64,000 nt of DNA. Source: Bradyrhizobium sp. 199 (GTDB taxonomy: Bacteria; Pseudomonadota; Alphaproteobacteria; Rhizobiales; Xanthobacteraceae). The translations under genes and the position numbers were made by a program. The notes below the pieces were generated by a model that was not told where the DNA came from, did no database searches, and worked only from the letters and a program-made list of their open reading frames with translations. Shown piece after piece: positions 42,236-50,794 of this stretch. The stretch's first letter is position 1. Each line of letters begins with the position of its first letter. The DNA lies in assembly GCF_023073355.1 (NCBI RefSeq), contig NZ_JADPJI010000006.1, positions 186,001 to 250,000 of the forward strand. The letters are read 5' to 3'.

Positions 42236-42330
42236 CCGCCAAACCCTGCAATCAGCAGAGCGGAGGGCTTCCGGTCCCCCCGCCGCTTTGATATGAACGC
42301 CTCAAGGCAACCCGCCCGAGCGGGTTCCGC

Positions 42331-42407
42331 GGTCCCGTAGCTCAGCCGGATAGAGCGACGGTTTCCTAAACCGTAGGTCGGAAGTTCGAGTCTTCCCGGG
42401 ATCGCCA
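42331..42407 (+). tRNA. tRNA-Arg (CCU anticodon)
   Basis: Cloverleaf of 77 nt including the encoded CCA (42405-42407): acceptor GGTCCCG/CGGGATC, D-arm GCTC/GAGC, anticodon arm ACGGT-TTCCTAA-ACCGT with anticodon CCT (decodes AGG), T-arm GGAAG-TTCGAGT-CTTCC. An AACCCGC/GCGGGTT hairpin lies just upstream (42309-42326). tRNA-Arg genes are frequent phage integration sites, but no integrase or attachment duplicate is seen. Confidence 0.97.
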
Positions 42408-42528
42408 GCCTGACATCAGCCGTCGCCATTGCGCGACAAGCTCTCCGGCGCAAAATTTGCTAGAAGCAGGCGCTTCCTTCCTTAGCTGACTGCGCTCAGC
42501 CGCCTCTCTGCCACATCCGGAGACCACA

Positions 42529-43668
42529 ATGCCTTTCGACTTGATCCTCCGTGGGGGTCGTGTGATCGACCCCTCGCAGAAGCTCGATGCCGTGACCGAT
42601 GTTGCCTTCGCCGGCGGCAAAGTCGCCGCCATCGGCGCCGGGCTCAAGGCCGATCCCGGGACGGATGTGCGCGATGTTTCGAAATACATCGTCACGCCGG
42701 GACTGATCGATCTGCACACCCATGTCTATTGGGGCGGCACTTCGCTCGGCATTGACGCCGAGGAGTTCTGCCGTCTGTCCGGCGTCACCACGGCGGTCGA
42801 CACCGGCAGCGCGGGGCCCGGCAATTTCGCAGGCTTCCGCAAGCATGTGATCGAGCCGAGTCAGGTCCGCATCCTCGCTTATCTGCACGTCTCGCACGCC
42901 GGCATCTTCGGCTTCTCGCACCGGATCATGGTCGGCGAGAGCGAGGAGCTGCGATTGATGAATCCGATCGAGGCGGCCAAGGTGGCCGATGCCAACCGCG
43001 ACCTCATCGTCGGCATCAAGGTGCGCGTCGGATTGCATTCGTCGGGCACGTCGGGAACGGTGCCGCTCGACATCACGCTAGAGGTTGCCGACGAGGTCGG
43101 CATGCCCTTGATGGCGCATATCGACCATCCGCCGCCGAGCTATGAGGAGGTGCTGGCGCGCCTGCGGCCCGGCGACGTGCTGACCCACGCGTTTCGCCCG
43201 TTCCCCAACACGCCGGCGACGGCGCAGGGCACGGTGAAGAAGGCGGTGCTGGATGCGCGCGAGCGCGGCGTGCTGTTCGACATCGGCCACGGCAAGGGCT
43301 CGTTCGCATTCAAGACCGCGCGCGCGATGCTCGCCAACGGCTTCTATCCCGACACGATCTCCTCTGACATCCACCAGCTCTGCATCGACGGCCCCGCCTT
43401 CGACCAGGTGACGACCATGTCGAAATTCCTGTGCATGGGCATGGAGCTGTCCGATGTGATCGCAGCCTCGACGGAGAACGCGGCGATGGCGCTGCGCCGT
43501 CCCGAACTCGGCACTCTGAAGCCCGGCAGCGTCGGCGACGCCACGCTTGTTACTGTCAGGCAAGGCCAGTTCGACTATGAGGACGTGGTCGGCGAGCACT
43601 TGATCGGCGACCGCAAGATCGTCTCCGAGGGCGTCGTCATCGGCGGCCGCTGGTGGCATCCGAATTGA
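42529..43668 (+). CDS. amidohydrolase/deacetylase family metallohydrolase
   Basis: 379 aa with the dihydroorotase-like layout: N-terminal strand LILRGGRVIDPSQKLDAVTD, metal motif DLHTHVYWGG, the bridging region VGIKVRVGLHSSG (possible carboxylated Lys), AHIDHPPPSYEE, LTHAFRPF and TISSDIHQLC, and the C-terminal GSVGDATLV. Related to the EF_0837/AHA_3915 deacetylase group, so an N-acetyl or imide substrate is plausible. It follows the tRNA by 121 nt with no other gene nearby. Convergent with the acyl-CoA dehydrogenase at 43681-44826. Confidence 0.88.
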   Translation: MPFDLILRGGRVIDPSQKLDAVTDVAFAGGKVAAIGAGLKADPGTDVRDVSKYIVTPGLIDLHTHVYWGGTSLGIDAEEFCRLSGVTTAVDTGSAGPGNFAGFRKHVIEPSQVRILAYLHVSHAGIFGFSHRIMVGESEELRLMNPIEAAKVADANRDLIVGIKVRVGLHSSGTSGTVPLDITLEVADEVGMPLMAHIDHPPPSYEEVLARLRPGDVLTHAFRPFPNTPATAQGTVKKAVLDARERGVLFDIGHGKGSFAFKTARAMLANGFYPDTISSDIHQLCIDGPAFDQVTTMSKFLCMGMELSDVIAASTENAAMALRRPELGTLKPGSVGDATLVTVRQGQFDYEDVVGEHLIGDRKIVSEGVVIGGRWWHPN

Positions 43669-43680
43669 GCGGCAAGCCGC

Positions 43681-44826
43681 TCACAGCGATCGTGCGATCA
43701 ACAGCTTCATGATCTCGTTGGTGCCGCCATAGATCTTTTGGATGCGGGAATCGATGAAGATGCGGGAGATCGGGTACTCCTGCATGTAGCCGTAGCCGCC
43801 GAACAGCTGCAGGCATTCGTCGGCGGTCTCGACCTGCTTCTCCGAGCACCAGTACTTCGCCATCGACGCCGTGACGGTGTCGAGATCCCCGGCGACCAGC
43901 TGCTCGATGCACCAGTCCACGAAGACGCGCGCGATCATCGCCTCGGTCTTGCGCTCGGCGAGCTTGAAGGCGGTGTTCTGGAAGTCCATCAGCGGCTTGC
44001 CGAACGCCTTCCGCTCCTTGGTGTAGTCGGTGGTGAGCTTGATCGCGCGCTCCATCGCGGCGACGGCACCAACCGCGAGCGCGAGGCGCTCCTGCGGCAG
44101 TTGCTGCATCAGCTGGACAAAGCCCTGGCCTTCCTCCTTGCCGAGCAGGTTTTCGGGCGGCACGGTCACGTTGTCGAAGAACAGCTCCGAGGTGTCGGAG
44201 GCGTGCAGGCCGATCTTGTCGAGGTTGCGCCCGCGCTTGTAGCCGTCCGCGCCTGACGTCTCGACCACGAGCAGCGAGATGCCCTTGGCGCCGGCATCGC
44301 CGGTGCGCGCGACCACGATGACGAGATCGGCGGCCTGGCCGTTGGTGATGAACGTCTTCTGGCCGTTGATGACGTAGGAATTGCCCTGCTTCTTCGCCGT
44401 GGTCTTCACGGCTTGCAGATCCGAGCCGGTGCCGGGTTCGGTCATGGCGATGGCGCCGACCATCTCGCCTGAAGCCATCTTCGGCAGCCAGCGCTTCTTC
44501 TGCTCCTCCGAGCCGTAATTGAGGATGTAGTGGGCGACGATGGCGCTGTGCACGGAGACGCCGGTCGTCAGCTCGGGCACCGTGCTTTCGAGATCGTCCA
44601 GCACGGCGGCGTCGTAGGCGAAGGTAGCACCAAGGCCCCCATATTCCTCCGGCACGCTCGCCAGCAGCGCGCCCATCTCGCCGAGGCCGCGCCAGGCGAA
44701 GCGGTCGACCATCTTCTGCTCGCGCCATTTTTCGGCATGCGGCGCCAGATCCTTGGCAAGATACTTCCGGAACTGGTCGCGGAAGACATCGAGCTCTTCG
44801 GTCATCCAGGAGGAGCGGTAGGGCAT
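43681..44826 (-). CDS. acyl-CoA dehydrogenase (homotetramer type)
   Basis: 381 aa. VPEEYGGLGATF, GAIAMTEPGTGSDLQAVKTT and INGQKTFITNGQAADLVIV are present. The catalytic base fits the Glu of QERLALAVG, as in long-chain and isovaleryl types, because the C-terminal motif is IYGGTNEIMKLLIARSL, with Gly in place of the medium-chain Glu. Unlike the pair at 30977-33218 this is a standard stand-alone enzyme. ATG 44826 with GAGGTG upstream; longer frames upstream are not coding. Divergent from the hydrolase at 44953. Confidence 0.93.
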   Translation of the reverse strand: MPYRSSWMTEELDVFRDQFRKYLAKDLAPHAEKWREQKMVDRFAWRGLGEMGALLASVPEEYGGLGATFAYDAAVLDDLESTVPELTTGVSVHSAIVAHYILNYGSEEQKKRWLPKMASGEMVGAIAMTEPGTGSDLQAVKTTAKKQGNSYVINGQKTFITNGQAADLVIVVARTGDAGAKGISLLVVETSGADGYKRGRNLDKIGLHASDTSELFFDNVTVPPENLLGKEEGQGFVQLMQQLPQERLALAVGAVAAMERAIKLTTDYTKERKAFGKPLMDFQNTAFKLAERKTEAMIARVFVDWCIEQLVAGDLDTVTASMAKYWCSEKQVETADECLQLFGGYGYMQEYPISRIFIDSRIQKIYGGTNEIMKLLIARSL

Positions 44827-44952
44827 GGTCACCTCGGTGGGTGCGGCGTTCCGGCTTGATAGGCCAGCCGGCTGCGGCAATTATTGTGTTTTCAGGCTGC
44901 GCCGGGGACGCTACCAAGGCGGCCGCAACAGCTTCTGTCGGGATGGTTGATT

Positions 44953-45645
44953 GTGGCTGGCAAAACAACAGAGCTCAAGCTCGACATCGAGCAAATCGGC
45001 GCGGTCTCTGCGATCCTGGCGCAGCCGGTTGATGCACGCGCCTGCTACGTCCTGGCGCACGGCGCCGGCGCCGGCATGCGGCATGCGTTCATGGACAAGG
45101 TTGCATCCGGCCTCGCTGATCGCGGCGTTGCGACGTTTCGCTTCAATTTCCCTTACATGGAAGAGAAGAAAGGGCGTCCCGACCAGCCGGCCGTTGCGCA
45201 CGCCGCGATCCGCGCGGCGGTCGCGGAGGCGGCGCGGCTCTGCCCCGGCGTGACGCTCATCGCGGGCGGAAAATCGTTCGGCGGCCGCATGACCTCGCAG
45301 GCGCAGTCCAAGGCGCCGTTGCCTGGCGTCAAAGGCCTCGCCTTCCTCGGCTTTCCCTTGCATGCCGACAAGAAGCCATCGTCCGAGCGTGCCGCACACC
45401 TGGCCGACATCGCAATCCCCATGCTGTTCCTGCAGGGAACGCGCGATGGACTTGCTGACCTCGGCTATCTCAGGCCTGTGATCGCAGCGCTCGGATCGAA
45501 GGCGACCTTGCATGAGGTCGAAGGTGGCGATCACTCCTTCGCGGTGCTGAAGAAGTCCGGCCGGACGAATGAAGAGGCGCTGACGAACGTGCTGGACACG
45601 CTCGCGGCCTGGATCATCGCCTTCCCTAAAGGTCAGGCCGCATAA
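44953..45645 (+). CDS. alpha/beta hydrolase, TEX30/KANL3-like family
   Basis: 230 aa from GTG 44953. CYVLAHGAGAGMRHAFMDKV is the His-Gly-oxyanion block, and TLIAGGKSFGGRMTSQ contains GKSFGG, the nucleophile elbow in which Ser sits after Lys as in the TEX30/KANL3 group. GTRDGLAD and GDHSFAVLKKSG give the acid and histidine. Thus a full hydrolase triad is present; function unknown. GGGATGG precedes the start. Its 3' end overlaps the convergent ketopantoate-reductase-like gene by 13 nt. Confidence 0.85.
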   Translation: MAGKTTELKLDIEQIGAVSAILAQPVDARACYVLAHGAGAGMRHAFMDKVASGLADRGVATFRFNFPYMEEKKGRPDQPAVAHAAIRAAVAEAARLCPGVTLIAGGKSFGGRMTSQAQSKAPLPGVKGLAFLGFPLHADKKPSSERAAHLADIAIPMLFLQGTRDGLADLGYLRPVIAALGSKATLHEVEGGDHSFAVLKKSGRTNEEALTNVLDTLAAWIIAFPKGQAA

Positions 45646-46607
45646 AGCCCCTTGTCGCGCGCCTTCTGGATCGCCAGCGCGGCGATCAGGTCGAGCGTCG
45701 GGGTCGACAGGCCGGCCGTGCGCGCGAAAGCGGCGGGCGCCCTGACCAGCACGTCGATCTCCATGGCGCGGCCAAGCTCGTAATCCTGCAGCAGCGACGG
45801 CTTGTGGTTGGGGGCGGGGCCGCTGCGCGTCACGCGCTTGACCTCTGGAATGAAGTGCTGGGCGATGTCGTTGGCCTCATTCAGCATGCGCGGAATGACC
45901 TCGGTGAAGGCAGGGTCGTCGCGCACGCCGCGTGCGGTCTGGCCGGTGAGCAGGCACAGCACCGAGAGCGACATGTTGGTCAGCAGCTTTGACCAAATCG
46001 CCTCGCGGATCTCGGCGACCGGCGGCGATTCCAGCCGGGCGTCGTTGAAGACGCCGCGCAGCTTGGTGATCCGCTCGCAATTGCGGTCGTCGCATTCGCC
46101 AATCAGGAGGCGGTTACGGTCCGGGGTGAGATTGTGCACCACACCGGGCGCGGTTACCTCGTTGGAGGAGAAGACGACGCCGCCGATGATCCGCTCCTTA
46201 GGGATGCAGGCGCGCAAGCGCCCCCCGGGGTCGAGAAAGGAAATGTCCGGCGGGGTCGGGTGCCGCGGCGGCAGGCCGATCCCGTACCACCAGGGAATGC
46301 CGTTCTGCGCGAATATGATCGCCGTGTCGTCCTGGAGCAGTGGCTTGACGCTGGAAACCAGCCCCGGCAGCGCGGTCGCCTTCAGTGTCGAGATCACCAC
46401 GTCCTGTGGGCCGAGCTGGGCCGCGTCGCCTGACGCGTTTACCTTGGCGCTGACCTCGGAATCGCCGACGCGCAGCTTGAGGCCGCCTGCGCGCGCGGCC
46501 TCGAGATGCGCGCCCCGCATCACGCAGCTGACCTCGTGACCGGCGCGCGCCAGCCGAACCGCGATGTGGCTGCCGACGGCGCCCGCGCCGAAAATGCAGA
46601 TGCGCAT
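45633..46607 (-). CDS. ketopantoate reductase family protein (second copy)
   Basis: 324 aa. MRICIFGAGAVGSHIAVRLA Rossmann motif (GAGAVG), VISTLKATALP, FAQNGIPWWYGIGLP, and the C-domain IWSKLLTNMSLSVLCLLTG with the KxxxN position of the family. The block GIPWWYGIGLPPRHPTPPDI is an unusual insertion compared with PanE proteins and with the paralogue at 35452-36450. Such proteins often act on catabolic 2-keto or oxaloacetate-type substrates. The frame is open upstream, but ATG 46607 is the family start. Overlaps the hydrolase 3' end. Confidence 0.85.
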   Translation of the reverse strand: MRICIFGAGAVGSHIAVRLARAGHEVSCVMRGAHLEAARAGGLKLRVGDSEVSAKVNASGDAAQLGPQDVVISTLKATALPGLVSSVKPLLQDDTAIIFAQNGIPWWYGIGLPPRHPTPPDISFLDPGGRLRACIPKERIIGGVVFSSNEVTAPGVVHNLTPDRNRLLIGECDDRNCERITKLRGVFNDARLESPPVAEIREAIWSKLLTNMSLSVLCLLTGQTARGVRDDPAFTEVIPRMLNEANDIAQHFIPEVKRVTRSGPAPNHKPSLLQDYELGRAMEIDVLVRAPAAFARTAGLSTPTLDLIAALAIQKARDKGLYAA

Positions 46608-46759
46608 GATGATTCCGTCCTGTCCCTTGGTGCCGTCCGGCGGCAGCATGACACAAGCCGCCATGCGATGGGCGCGACCGCCCCACGCTGGAAAGATATG
46701 GATCGGGACACGTTGCCTCGGCCATAGTGCTTGCAAAGCGACTGACCGGAGGATCGCCG

Positions 46760-47557
46760 ATGACTGCCAGCCCCGTCCTGTGGACCCTTGATGAGCGTGG
46801 GGTTGCGACCGTCACGTTGAACCGGCCCGAGGTCAACAACGCCTATGACGGCGCGTTGATCGCAGGCGTGCTCGCAGCCATGGACGAGCTCGGCAAAAAG
46901 CCGAACCTTCGCGTCGTCGTGCTCAGGGGCAACGGCAAGCACTTTCAGGCCGGCGCCGACCTGAAATGGATCAACGGCGTACGGCCGCAATCGGCTGAGG
47001 CGAACGAAGCCGCATCCCGCGCGACCTTCGAGGCCGTGCAGCGGCTCAACACCTTGCCGATCCCGACGGTTGCGCTGGTGCAGGGCGGCTGTTTCGGTGG
47101 CGGCACCGGTGTGATCGCGGCCTGCGACGTCGTGATTGCCGCCGACAACGCCCTGTTCTCCATCACCGAGGTGCGCTGGGGACTGACGGCGGCGATCATC
47201 ATCCCGCAACTTTGCGACGCCATCGGCGTGCGACAGGTCCGCCGTTATGCGCTGACCGGCGAACGTTTTGGTGCAGAGGACGCCCGCCGCATCGGTCTCG
47301 TCCACGAGGTGGTGCCCCTCGCCGAACTCGAAGCCGCCGGAGCCAAGGTGGTCGAGCAGTTGCTCGCCAACGGACCGGAGGCGATGGCTGAAACCAAGAA
47401 GCTCGCGCTGGAGAGCTCGTTCGGCGGCATGGCGGTGGACGATGCCGCCTACACGCGGCTGGTGCAGCTGCATTCGCTCAAGCGCCAGAGCGCGGAGGCC
47501 GCGGAGGGACTTGCCTCGTTCGCCGAGAAGCGGGCGGGGAGATGGGGCGGTGGCTGA
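46760..47557 (+). CDS. enoyl-CoA hydratase/isomerase family protein
   Basis: 265 aa. VATVTLNRPEVNNAYDGALI, FQAGADLKWINGV (first oxyanion block), ALVQGGCFGGGTGVIAACDV and FSITEVRWGLTAAIIIPQLC. The EVRWGL motif carries the catalytic Glu seen in hydratases and methylglutaconyl-CoA hydratase-like members. GGAGGATCGCC precedes the ATG. It is divergent from the ketopantoate-reductase-like gene (152-bp gap). Confidence 0.9.
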   Translation: MTASPVLWTLDERGVATVTLNRPEVNNAYDGALIAGVLAAMDELGKKPNLRVVVLRGNGKHFQAGADLKWINGVRPQSAEANEAASRATFEAVQRLNTLPIPTVALVQGGCFGGGTGVIAACDVVIAADNALFSITEVRWGLTAAIIIPQLCDAIGVRQVRRYALTGERFGAEDARRIGLVHEVVPLAELEAAGAKVVEQLLANGPEAMAETKKLALESSFGGMAVDDAAYTRLVQLHSLKRQSAEAAEGLASFAEKRAGRWGGG

Positions 47558-47563
47558 TGCTTC

Positions 47564-47824
47564 TTACCTTGGCTCATGCCTCTTCAGGGCGGCGGCCCGA
47601 CCCTCAGCCTCTGCCATCTCCGCACTCTCAAAAATACCTTCTGGGGGAAGTCGCTGCCAGCCTTCGGCAATGACTTCGCCTTCGTGTTCCGATCGGTAGA
47701 AGTATTCTTCCGCAAACGTGAAATAGCCGTCGTCGCGCTGCAGTATCGTGACCCGCCGCTGTTGTGGCTGCCCTGTTGACCCCGAAGCGATCTCAATCGC
47801 TTCCAATGCCTTCACTAACTTCAT
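47564..47824 (-). CDS. small protein of unknown function
   Basis: 86 aa, soluble, acidic: MKLVKALEAIEIASGS, then a beta-like VTILQRDDGYFTFAEEYFYR, GWQRLPPEGIFESAEMAEAE and a basic end. No motif recognised. GAGGAA lies 5 nt before the ATG, and codon usage matches the genome, so it is probably real. The 3' end abuts the convergent hydratase with only 6 nt between. Confidence 0.6.
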   Translation of the reverse strand: MKLVKALEAIEIASGSTGQPQQRRVTILQRDDGYFTFAEEYFYRSEHEGEVIAEGWQRLPPEGIFESAEMAEAEGRAAALKRHEPR

Positions 47825-47859
47825 TCGAAGTTCCTCAATGAGGGGAGATCCGGTATCGA

Positions 47860-48126
47860 TCAGCAGCCGCGGCAGATATTGTTGATGCTGTGATAGACGT
47901 CGTCGTCCTGCCGCGTCTGGCGCAGCGTTTCGAGCGTCCGAGCCTCATGGGCGGGTGCTACTGGTTTGCGCTTCGCCGCGAGCTCGTCCTCCTGCCGTTT
48001 GTAGCAGGCTTCGCGATCAGGTTTGGCCTGGATGAAGCGGCAGTTCTGCTCCACGGCTGCGGCCGGGACGGCGGAGATCGCAAGGGCAAGCAAGACGAAA
48101 CAGTATCTGACCATAATCGGATCCAT
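47860..48126 (-). CDS. small exported Cys-containing protein, unknown
   Basis: About 88 aa from ATG 48126 (ATG 48114 also possible). A signal peptide (VRYCFVLLALAISAVPAAAVEQ) precedes a mature region with C-x-F...EACYKRQEDELAAKRKP and a C-terminal NNICRGC, giving four cysteines for disulphides. Similar small CYKRQ-type exported proteins are common and uncharacterised in Bradyrhizobium. Likely co-transcribed with the 86-aa gene 35 nt downstream. Confidence 0.65.
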   Translation of the reverse strand: MDPIMVRYCFVLLALAISAVPAAAVEQNCRFIQAKPDREACYKRQEDELAAKRKPVAPAHEARTLETLRQTRQDDDVYHSINNICRGC

Positions 48127-48236
48127 GGCCGCTTTTGTCTCAGGTTCACCGGCGGTGAGCAACCGCGATCTTGCGACGATGGCGCCTGCCGGCTAATTCG
48201 TGGTGTTGTTCAAAGGATTTCGGGAGCGGACGCGCC

Positions 48237-49601
48237 ATGCGGGCTACAATGATCGAAGAACCGGCGCGACGGGTGCCGCTCTATGGCGAATACGAAGTCG
48301 TCGTGCTCGGCGGCGGTCCGGCGGGCATTGTCGCGGCGTCCTCAGCCGCGCGCGCCGGGCGGAAGACCCTGCTGATCGAACGCTACGGCTTTCTCGGCGG
48401 CATGGGGACAGCTGCCGGCGTCACCAATTTTTGCGGCCTGCATGGCAATGTCTACGGCGAGCATCGTCGGCTGGTGCAGGGCATGGCCTCGGAATTGCTC
48501 GCGCGGATCGATCGGCTGGGCGGCCTCAACACACCGCATCTGATCCTCGGCAAGGTCTTCGCCCAGGCCTATGACACCGCGGCCTACAAGATTGCGGCTG
48601 ATCAGCTTCTTACCAGCCACAAGGTGCACATCCTGTTCCACGCGCTCGGCGCCGGTGTCGTGATGGGTCATGACAGCCGCATCGACGCGCTGATGGTCGA
48701 GACCAAGGCCGGCCGGCAGGCGGTGCGATCGGAGATTTTCATCGACTGTTCCGGCGACGGTGACCTCGCCGTCTGGGCCGGTGCGCCGTTCGAGATCGGC
48801 GACGAGCACGGCCATCCGCTCTATCCCTCGATGATGCTTCGCCTCAACGGCATCGATCCCGAGAAGGCGGGCGATGCCTGGCGCACCATTCCGCAATTGA
48901 TGGAGAAGGCGATTGTCGCCGGCACCCACACATTCCCGCGCAAAAGCGCGATCGTGCGGCCGCAAAAATCCGGCATCGAATGGCGGGTGAACTTTACGCA
49001 AGTGGCGCGCGAGGACGGCCATGCCATCAACGGCGTCGAGCCGGACGATCTCACCCGCGGCGAAATCGAGGGCCGCAAGCAGGCGCTCGCCGCGTTCGAA
49101 TTCCTGCGTACCGTGCCTGGCTTCGAGAAGTCCTATATCGTCGATTTGCCGCCGCAGCTCGGCATTCGCGAGACCCGCCGCATCAAGGGTGGCTACCAAC
49201 TCAGCGGCGAGGACGTGCTCGGCTGCGCCTCTTTCGAGGACTCCATCGGTGTCAATGGCTGGCCGATCGAGGCCCATGTGCCCGGCGACGTCGTCTTCAC
49301 CTTCCCGCCGATCCCGGAATCGCGCGGCTATAACGAGCTGCCCTACCGGATGCTGGTGCCCGAAGGCGTCGACAATCTCCTGGTCGCCGGCCGCTGCGCC
49401 TCGATGACCCATGAGGGCCAGTCGGCGGCACGGGTTTCCGGTGCCTGTTTCGTGATGGGGGAGGCCGCCGGTTCCGCCGCCGCGCTGGCGCTCTCCGGAA
49501 ATGGGATCCCGCGTGACATCCTGGTTGAAAACCTGCAGGAAACGTTGAAACAACAGGGCGCCTTCATCGGGCGGGACCAGCCCGTCCCCGAGGGCCTGTA
49601 G
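48237..49601 (+). CDS. FAD-dependent oxidoreductase (FAD_oxidored type)
   Basis: 454 aa. The dinucleotide motif VVLGGGPAGIVAASSAARAGR near residues 23-43 is followed by LIERYGFLGGMGTAAGVTNF, characteristic of the FAD-dependent oxidoreductase group with the LGGxxT motif. The C-terminal VDNLLVAGRCASMTHEGQSA block closes the FAD site. No second cofactor motif is visible. Substrate unknown. The next gene, an ABC-type binding protein, starts 42 nt later, so the oxidoreductase may process the imported compound. GGGAGCG precedes the ATG. Confidence 0.88.
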   Translation: MRATMIEEPARRVPLYGEYEVVVLGGGPAGIVAASSAARAGRKTLLIERYGFLGGMGTAAGVTNFCGLHGNVYGEHRRLVQGMASELLARIDRLGGLNTPHLILGKVFAQAYDTAAYKIAADQLLTSHKVHILFHALGAGVVMGHDSRIDALMVETKAGRQAVRSEIFIDCSGDGDLAVWAGAPFEIGDEHGHPLYPSMMLRLNGIDPEKAGDAWRTIPQLMEKAIVAGTHTFPRKSAIVRPQKSGIEWRVNFTQVAREDGHAINGVEPDDLTRGEIEGRKQALAAFEFLRTVPGFEKSYIVDLPPQLGIRETRRIKGGYQLSGEDVLGCASFEDSIGVNGWPIEAHVPGDVVFTFPPIPESRGYNELPYRMLVPEGVDNLLVAGRCASMTHEGQSAARVSGACFVMGEAAGSAAALALSGNGIPRDILVENLQETLKQQGAFIGRDQPVPEGL

Positions 49602-49643
49602 CGGCCTGCAAGAACGACCAAGAGAAGCACTGGAGGAAACGGG

Positions 49644-50648
49644 ATGATCGGGATTGCGCGGCTCGCGCTAGTGGGCCTTTTGGCGATCATGGCGATGAGC
49701 ACGGCCAGGGCCGAGGACGCGCTGAAGGCCAGGATCGGCGTGCTGCGCCTGTCCTCCTCCGCGCCTGTTTTCATCGCGCAGGACAAGGGCTATTTCCGCG
49801 AGGCTGGCCTGGATGTCGAGCTGAAATTCTTCGACGCGGCGCAGCCGATCGCGGTCGCCACCACCTCGGGCGACATCGATTTCGGCATCACCGCCTTCAC
49901 CGCCGGTCTCTACAATCTCGCCGGCAAGGGCACGCTGAAGGTGATCGGCGGTATGAGCCGAGAGAAGGCCGGTTATCCCCTGATCGGATATTTCGCCAGC
50001 AACAACGCCTACGCGGCCGGGCTGAAGACGCCAAAGGATCTCGCCGGCAAGCGTGTGGCGATGACGCAGGTCGGCTCGAGCTTCCACTATTCGCTCGGCC
50101 TGCTCGCCGACAAATACGGCTTCAAGCTCGCGGAGGTGAAGATCGTGCCGCTGCAATCGCTGTCGAATGCGGCGGCTGCGCTGAAGGGCGAGACCGTCGA
50201 TGCGGCGCTGCTTCCCATCTCCACGGCGCGAAAGCTGATGGATGAAGGCGGTGCGAAATTCCTGGGGTGGGTCGGCGACGAGACGCCCTGGCAATTGGGC
50301 GCGGTGTTCGCCTCGCCGAAGACGCTGACCAACAAGGCGCTGGTGACGAAGCTGCTGGGCGCATTGGCCAAGGCGGATCGCGAATATCACGACGTCATCC
50401 TCGCCGCGATGAAGGACGGCATTGCGCCGATCAACGACAAGACCAAGCCGCTGCTGGAGATCATCGCGAAATACACCAATTTGCCGGTCGAGCAGGTGGT
50501 CGGCAACTGCGCCTATATCGATCCAGACGGCAAGCTGGACGTGAAGAACGTCGACAACCAGATCAAATGGCTCCAGGAGCAGGGCTTTGCCGACAAAGGC
50601 TTTGATGCCGAGGCGATCATCGCGAAGGATTACGTGAAAGCGGATTGA
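49644..50648 (+). CDS. nitrate/taurine-type ABC substrate-binding protein (NMT1 family)
   Basis: 334 aa. A signal peptide (RLALVGLLAIMAMSTARA) precedes an NMT1/SsuA-like fold: ARIGVLRLSSSAPVFIAQDK, GYFREAGLDVELKFF, ATTSGDIDFGITAFTAGLYN and GKRVAMTQVGSSFHYSLGLL. It is followed by its ATPase and permease genes (a repeat of about 120 bp lies between), making a complete importer at 49644-52385. Likely substrates for this family include sulphonates, nitrate, aromatic acids or thiamine precursors; not assignable. GGAGGAAACGGG precedes the ATG. Confidence 0.92.
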   Translation: MIGIARLALVGLLAIMAMSTARAEDALKARIGVLRLSSSAPVFIAQDKGYFREAGLDVELKFFDAAQPIAVATTSGDIDFGITAFTAGLYNLAGKGTLKVIGGMSREKAGYPLIGYFASNNAYAAGLKTPKDLAGKRVAMTQVGSSFHYSLGLLADKYGFKLAEVKIVPLQSLSNAAAALKGETVDAALLPISTARKLMDEGGAKFLGWVGDETPWQLGAVFASPKTLTNKALVTKLLGALAKADREYHDVILAAMKDGIAPINDKTKPLLEIIAKYTNLPVEQVVGNCAYIDPDGKLDVKNVDNQIKWLQEQGFADKGFDAEAIIAKDYVKAD

Positions 50649-50654
50649 CCCTTC

Positions 50655-50777
50655 GTCATCCGGGGCTCGCGAAGCGAGAACTACGGTGCGCAGTTGCGCA
50701 CCTGAGGATCTCGAGGTTTGCCGGTGCGCAAGTGCACACCTGCGGTCTGATCCTTCGGATCATCCCGGAACGACGGA
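50655..50777. repeat. intergenic repeat, CTCGCGAAGCGAGAA family, inside an ABC operon
   Basis: CCGGGGCTCGCGAAGCGAGAA, GGTGCGCAGTTGCGCACC, GGTGCGCAAGTGCACACC and GATCCTTCGGATCATCCCGG make a series of nested hairpins between the binding-protein and ATPase genes. Related copies at 25855 and 53623. Confidence 0.75.
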
Positions 50778-50794
50778 GAACAGGACGAGACAGA

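Noticed and set aside
42331..42407. tRNA-Arg(CCU) as an integration site of a genomic island
   Set aside because: No integrase, no duplicated tRNA 3' end and no composition change beside it within the window.
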